NCBI GenBank assembly: GCA_964626495.1
Contig: CAZVFT010000030.1
Location: 1 to 25,646 of the forward strand
Source of the DNA: JACNLN01 sp964626495
GTDB lineage: Bacteria; Fidelibacterota; Marinisomatia; Marinisomatales; CAZVFT01
Length of the DNA stretch: 25,646 nt
Direction: 5' to 3'
The notes under the pieces are model-generated. The model did not search any database. It was not told the origin of the DNA and was given only the letters and a program-made list of their open reading frames with translations. A program made the translations under genes and the position numbers. Positions within the stretch are counted from its first letter, which is position 1. Every line of letters starts with the position of its first letter. This document shows, one piece after another, positions 22,792 through 25,646 of this stretch.

Positions 22792-23811
22792 ATGAATAGC
22801 ATTGCTAAATTACCAATTAAAGACAGAAGATATATTTTTACAGAGACAGCTATTCGAATCGGACATATTTCCATTATTACGGAAAAAGATTTTTGGGTGG
22901 TGTGGGCTATGAAACATATTTTTGGTTTAGATGAGATATCCGATCATTTCATATTTCGTGGTGGTACAAGTTTATCTAAGGCACATTCAATTATAAAAAG
23001 GTTCTCTGAGGATGTTGATTTAGGGGTTAGCTACAAGCATTTTGGTTTTACCGGAAAGCGTGACCCAATCAATGCAAAATCAAAATCTCAGCGTATAAAA
23101 TTATTAACACAACTCAGAAGAGAAGTTAGATATTATCTTGAAAGTGATTTTAAAGACAATTTAACAGAGAGTTTTAGTAAGAATATAGAAGATGAAAAAT
23201 GGTCGTTAGAGTGCCAACAAGATGGTAGAATTGTCCAGTTTTATTTTAACTATCCTCCTAGTTTAACACAAATCAACTATCAGACAGGTTACATTTCTCC
23301 AACAGTAAAATTTGAGATTGATCCCAGAGCATCGAATGAACCATTTGATACCCAAAATATTTCACCAATTATTGCAGAGTATTTTTCTGAACAGTTTGAA
23401 GAGAAAAGTATTCCTGTAAAGACCCTAAATGCCGAACGCACTTTTTGGGAAAAGGTGGCTATGCTTCATAGAATCTTTATAGGTCGAGATAAATTACCTG
23501 AGAGATTTTCAAGACATTGTTATGATGTCGTACTGTTGTCAAAACAGGATTTAATTAAAAATAGCAATCAAAATAGTGAGTTATTTTTGAAAGTAATTAA
23601 CCACAACAAAAAGTTTTACGAACAAACTGATGCAAATTATCTGGGTGCTTTGAATGGAAACTTAAAACTCGTTCCAAAGGAGAATTTATCTGGTGAATTG
23701 AAAAATGATTATTTGGAAACAAAGAATATGATTTTGGGAGAAGAGCCTGAGTTTGATGTTCTCATAAAAGAGTTAAAAGAATTAGAAAAAAGAATAAACG
23801 AATCCATCTAA
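22792..23811 (+). CDS. AbiEii-like nucleotidyltransferase toxin
   Basis: This 339-residue protein is the toxin half of an AbiE-type system, which blocks growth during phage infection by nucleotidyl transfer. Residues number from the ATG at 22792, chosen because aggtggag lies just upstream (22778-22785); a TTG at 22774 would lie inside the antitoxin gene. The nucleotidyltransferase core is RGGTSLSK (56-63, K63) followed by RFSEDVDLG with D74 and D76 as likely metal ligands. Further on, KTLNAERTFWEKVAMLHRIF and SRHCYDVVLL are typical of AbiEii. The pair spans 22191-23811 with a 1-bp gap, so it should be co-expressed. It appears intact. A degenerate repeat begins exactly at its stop codon. Confidence 0.85.
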   Translation: MNSIAKLPIKDRRYIFTETAIRIGHISIITEKDFWVVWAMKHIFGLDEISDHFIFRGGTSLSKAHSIIKRFSEDVDLGVSYKHFGFTGKRDPINAKSKSQRIKLLTQLRREVRYYLESDFKDNLTESFSKNIEDEKWSLECQQDGRIVQFYFNYPPSLTQINYQTGYISPTVKFEIDPRASNEPFDTQNISPIIAEYFSEQFEEKSIPVKTLNAERTFWEKVAMLHRIFIGRDKLPERFSRHCYDVVLLSKQDLIKNSNQNSELFLKVINHNKKFYEQTDANYLGALNGNLKLVPKENLSGELKNDYLETKNMILGEEPEFDVLIKELKELEKRINESI

Positions 23812-23910
23812 ACATTTTGTATTTATCTTGATACTTTTTCACTCCCTGAAGATTTTTTTGAACATAGACGGGATTAGTTTAGTCCCTATGAAGGGATAAC
23901 AGGAAAGATT
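23811..23910 (+). pseudogene. 3'-end gene remnant, right copy
   Basis: This is a gapless partner of 22011-22110 at an offset of 1,800 bp. It would encode LDTFSLPEDFFEHRRD, but it then hits a TAG where the left copy has Gln, after which the frame resumes as FSPYEGITGKIK. The in-frame stop shows decay. It starts at the AbiEii stop codon, with no spacer. Confidence 0.55.
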
Positions 23911-24019
23911 AAGGAGATAACAAACAAAAATATCATTCTGGTAAGGAGGAACATAGATATCGTTAGGTACCCCCGTAAAATATTATAAATGAAAGTTTGA
24001 GATAGTCTGTTTTAACTGA
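23911..24019. other. Gap before rmuC with orphan ribosome-binding-like site
   Basis: A strong aaggagg (23942-23948) stands alone: no ATG, GTG or TTG follows at a usable distance. It may be the remains of another lost gene start. No terminator for rmuC was found downstream of its stop. Confidence 0.35.
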
Positions 24020-25117
24020 TCAATCTTTTTCAGTAGATTCTTCCGGCAGAATCCCGATTTCTACTTCCTTGATTTTTTGTAGGGGTCGTTCAAGCTGTCG
24101 AGTGCGGGTGGTCGTGAGCGATTCGAACTCCCGTTTGGTATCATCAATTCTTCGTCCCATCTTTTCCATTGATTCCACAAATTTATTCCACTGCTTCTCA
24201 AATTCCCTGAGAAGTGTCATAATTTCTCCCGCTTTCTCTTCCATAGCAAAATTTCCCACTGCTTGATGAATAAGCGATAAAACAGCATAAAGCGTGATTG
24301 GAGAACAGAGTACAATATGTTTCCCGAGAGCAAGGTCAAGCAAATCAGGTTCAGACTGGTGGATAAACGAATAAATACTTTCGTTAGGAATAAACATTAA
24401 AACATAGTCCACCGTTCCTTCCGTTGGATTAATATAACCTCTATTTGCTACGGTCTTGATGTGACCTTTTACATCATCAAGAAACAACTTTTTTTCCTTC
24501 TCCTTAACGTCATCTACATCAGCGCTAATAAATCGTTCATAATGCGCCAGGGGGAATTTTACATCCATATTCACTCTCTTCTCTTTCGGAAGGAAAAATG
24601 TAAAATCAGGTTTTTCGCCAGAACTGATTTTTGTTTGTTTCACATAGTTCACATTTTCCACCAACCCTATCACCTTGAGAATATCTTCCACCATCCGCTC
24701 CCCCCACTGACCCCTCGCCTGTGAACTGGAAAGAACATTTCGAAGATCCTCCGCTGTCCCCCGTAACTTTTCCGTCTCTTTCTGACTCTCCGACAGTTGA
24801 GTTCTTAACACAACAGATTCTTTGCTCAATCCTTCCAAAACCTCTGACATCTGTTTCAGGTTTGCGTCAATCAACTTCTTTTTTTCCTCAAGTGAAGATA
24901 CTCCCTTTTCCGTTTGACCTTTCAACGTTTCACTGGCAAGTTTCAGGAATTGGTCTGTGCTGGTTTTGAGAGCATCTACGGAAAGCGTAGCAAAAACATC
25001 CTTCATCTGTTCTCTCGTCCTGTCAACCATCTGCAATCTCTGCTTGACGAAAAAATAGACGGCAATACCTCCAATGAGTAGACCAACGAAAAAGATGATT
25101 ATGCCTATAAATTCCAT
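24020..25117 (-). CDS. rmuC: RmuC family DNA recombination protein
   Basis: This 365-residue protein has an N-terminal membrane anchor (about residues 4-23), a long coiled coil (about 27-130, rich in K, E, L and Q) and the RmuC nuclease-like domain. Signature pieces are GQWGERMVEDIL (near 136), KPDFTFFLP, VNMDVKFPLAHYERF, and later DYVLMFIPNESIYSFI and HIVLCSPITLYAVLSLI. RmuC limits inversions at short inverted repeats and is related to PD-(D/E)XK nucleases; E. coli RmuC is dispensable and its exact chemistry is unsettled. The gene faces leftward, towards the AbiE module, and stands alone. A perfect inverted repeat lies 59 bp upstream of the start. Confidence 0.9.
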   Translation of the reverse strand: MEFIGIIIFFVGLLIGGIAVYFFVKQRLQMVDRTREQMKDVFATLSVDALKTSTDQFLKLASETLKGQTEKGVSSLEEKKKLIDANLKQMSEVLEGLSKESVVLRTQLSESQKETEKLRGTAEDLRNVLSSSQARGQWGERMVEDILKVIGLVENVNYVKQTKISSGEKPDFTFFLPKEKRVNMDVKFPLAHYERFISADVDDVKEKEKKLFLDDVKGHIKTVANRGYINPTEGTVDYVLMFIPNESIYSFIHQSEPDLLDLALGKHIVLCSPITLYAVLSLIHQAVGNFAMEEKAGEIMTLLREFEKQWNKFVESMEKMGRRIDDTKREFESLTTTRTRQLERPLQKIKEVEIGILPEESTEKD

Positions 25118-25175
25118 ATGTCCAAGATAAGAATTCTTTTTTAAAATTATAATGATAAAAATTGTTTAAATAGTT

Positions 25176-25195
25176 TTCGTTAATCGTTTAACGAA
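25176..25195. promoter_or_regulatory. Possible operator upstream of rmuC
   Basis: A perfect 8-bp inverted repeat, ttcgttaa (25176-25183) and ttaacgaa (25188-25195), is separated by 4 bases. It lies in the AT-rich leader 59 bp upstream of the rmuC start. Its symmetry and position suit a dimeric regulator, but no -35/-10 pair could be assigned. Confidence 0.3.
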
Positions 25196-25646
25196 TGGGT
25201 TGCCCATATCTGTTAGGTATCACAAATGATGAGGAACGAAACGTATCTATTCAAAGAGCCCGATTATCCTTTAATCAAAAACAGAAAAAGTCCTTTTCTT
25301 CAAAAGAAAAGAACGAAAAGAACTGTCGCCCTCTTTTCACCATACGTTTCAAATGCGATGCTTTTATGTAAACAAACTAAACAACGTTTTAATTTTTTTC
25401 GGTATTGCAGATCTGCACGTTAAGAAATTCGACGGGCTGGACGATCAGAAAAATAAACTGTTTGAATCCGGCGGCGGCCGGATGAGTTTTTATTTTTCCG
25501 TCTAGACAGGAGAATTTTAGTAGCAGGTCTGGCAGCCGTGATTTTTTGGTTCTTTTGTATATAGACAAAAGAATAGGGAAAGTCTTTGTACCAAATAAAA
25601 GTAACATACTACGGGGAGCATAAAATAGTTTACATTGCTGCATATT
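25196..25646. other. End of window with no convincing gene
   Basis: No recognised gene lies here. Three hairpins do: cttttctt-caa-aagaaaag (25293-25311); atccggc (25466-25472) with gccggat (25477-25483), followed by gagttttta; and ttcttttgt (25550-25558) with acaaaagaa (25565-25573). The second is terminator-like on the plus strand. Open frames across it, including a 50-codon one at 25353-25505 and an 84-codon minus-strand one, lack ribosome binding sites and known domains. Confidence 0.45.
25466..25492 (+). terminator. Possible rightward terminator, no gene attached
   Basis: A GC-rich 7-bp stem, atccggc and gccggat, with a ggcg loop is followed by gagttttta and then another T run (ttttt). 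The shape is good, but no upstream plus-strand gene is recognised, so it may be a relic or may end a small RNA. Confidence 0.4.

Noticed and set aside
25353..25643. Small open frames at the window end on both strands
   Set aside because: They overlap a terminator-like hairpin, lack ribosome binding sites and match no family I know.

Overview
The window looks like a chromosomal stretch from an uncultivated member of the FCB/Bacteroidota-like lineages, for example Marinimicrobia, KSB1 or Calditrichota relatives. The basis is a 3,002-residue secreted protein that ends in a type IX-like 'NYPNPFNP' sorting domain, AT-leaning DNA, few strong ribosome binding sites, and several intergenic repeats of a kind I recall as widespread in such genomes. 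I cannot place it to species.

Layout. Positions 2-790 hold the 3' part of an ORF6N/PLD-like gene. Positions 791-1244 are a gene-free mosaic of palindromic and dispersed repeats. Positions 1245-10253 encode a giant modular surface or secreted protein: seven-bladed propeller, LamG, FN3, beta-helix, 14 Ig/FN3-like units, FN3, Ig-like, dockerin-like and sorting domain. It contains a perfect 514-bp internal duplication. On the minus strand, a NadC-like gene with eroded active-site motifs (11728-12582) is coupled to a lipoprotein gene (10706-11713) that ends at a clear terminator. A second minus-strand operon (12844-14314) encodes an ECF sigma factor, a membrane anti-sigma-like protein and a Spy/CpxP-like periplasmic protein, joined by two 4-bp ATGA overlaps. 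This is a typical envelope-stress module.

Reading rightward, a UvrD-type helicase fused to a Fe-S PD-(D/E)XK nuclease (14518-17550) overlaps a DUF503/YlxP-like gene by 4 bp. From about 18 to 24 kb the DNA becomes visibly more AT-rich and looks like a defence island. It holds a DNA methyltransferase with a TdeIII/MjaII-like restriction endonuclease, then a gene resembling queuosine-salvage proteins but carrying an EndoIII-type four-cysteine tail and apparently lacking its normal 5' end. Next comes an AbiEi/AbiEii toxin-antitoxin pair bracketed by two 100-bp gapless degenerate direct repeats that look like remnants of one gene's 3' end. RmuC (24020-25117, minus) closes the coding part, and the last 0.5 kb has no convincing gene.

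The points most worth a second look are the Fe-S queuosine-salvage-like protein, the NadC-like protein lacking the usual catalytic basic residues, the three-unit higher-order period and perfect duplication in the giant protein, and the repeat-bracketed AbiE module. All family calls were made by eye from motifs; no database search was run.
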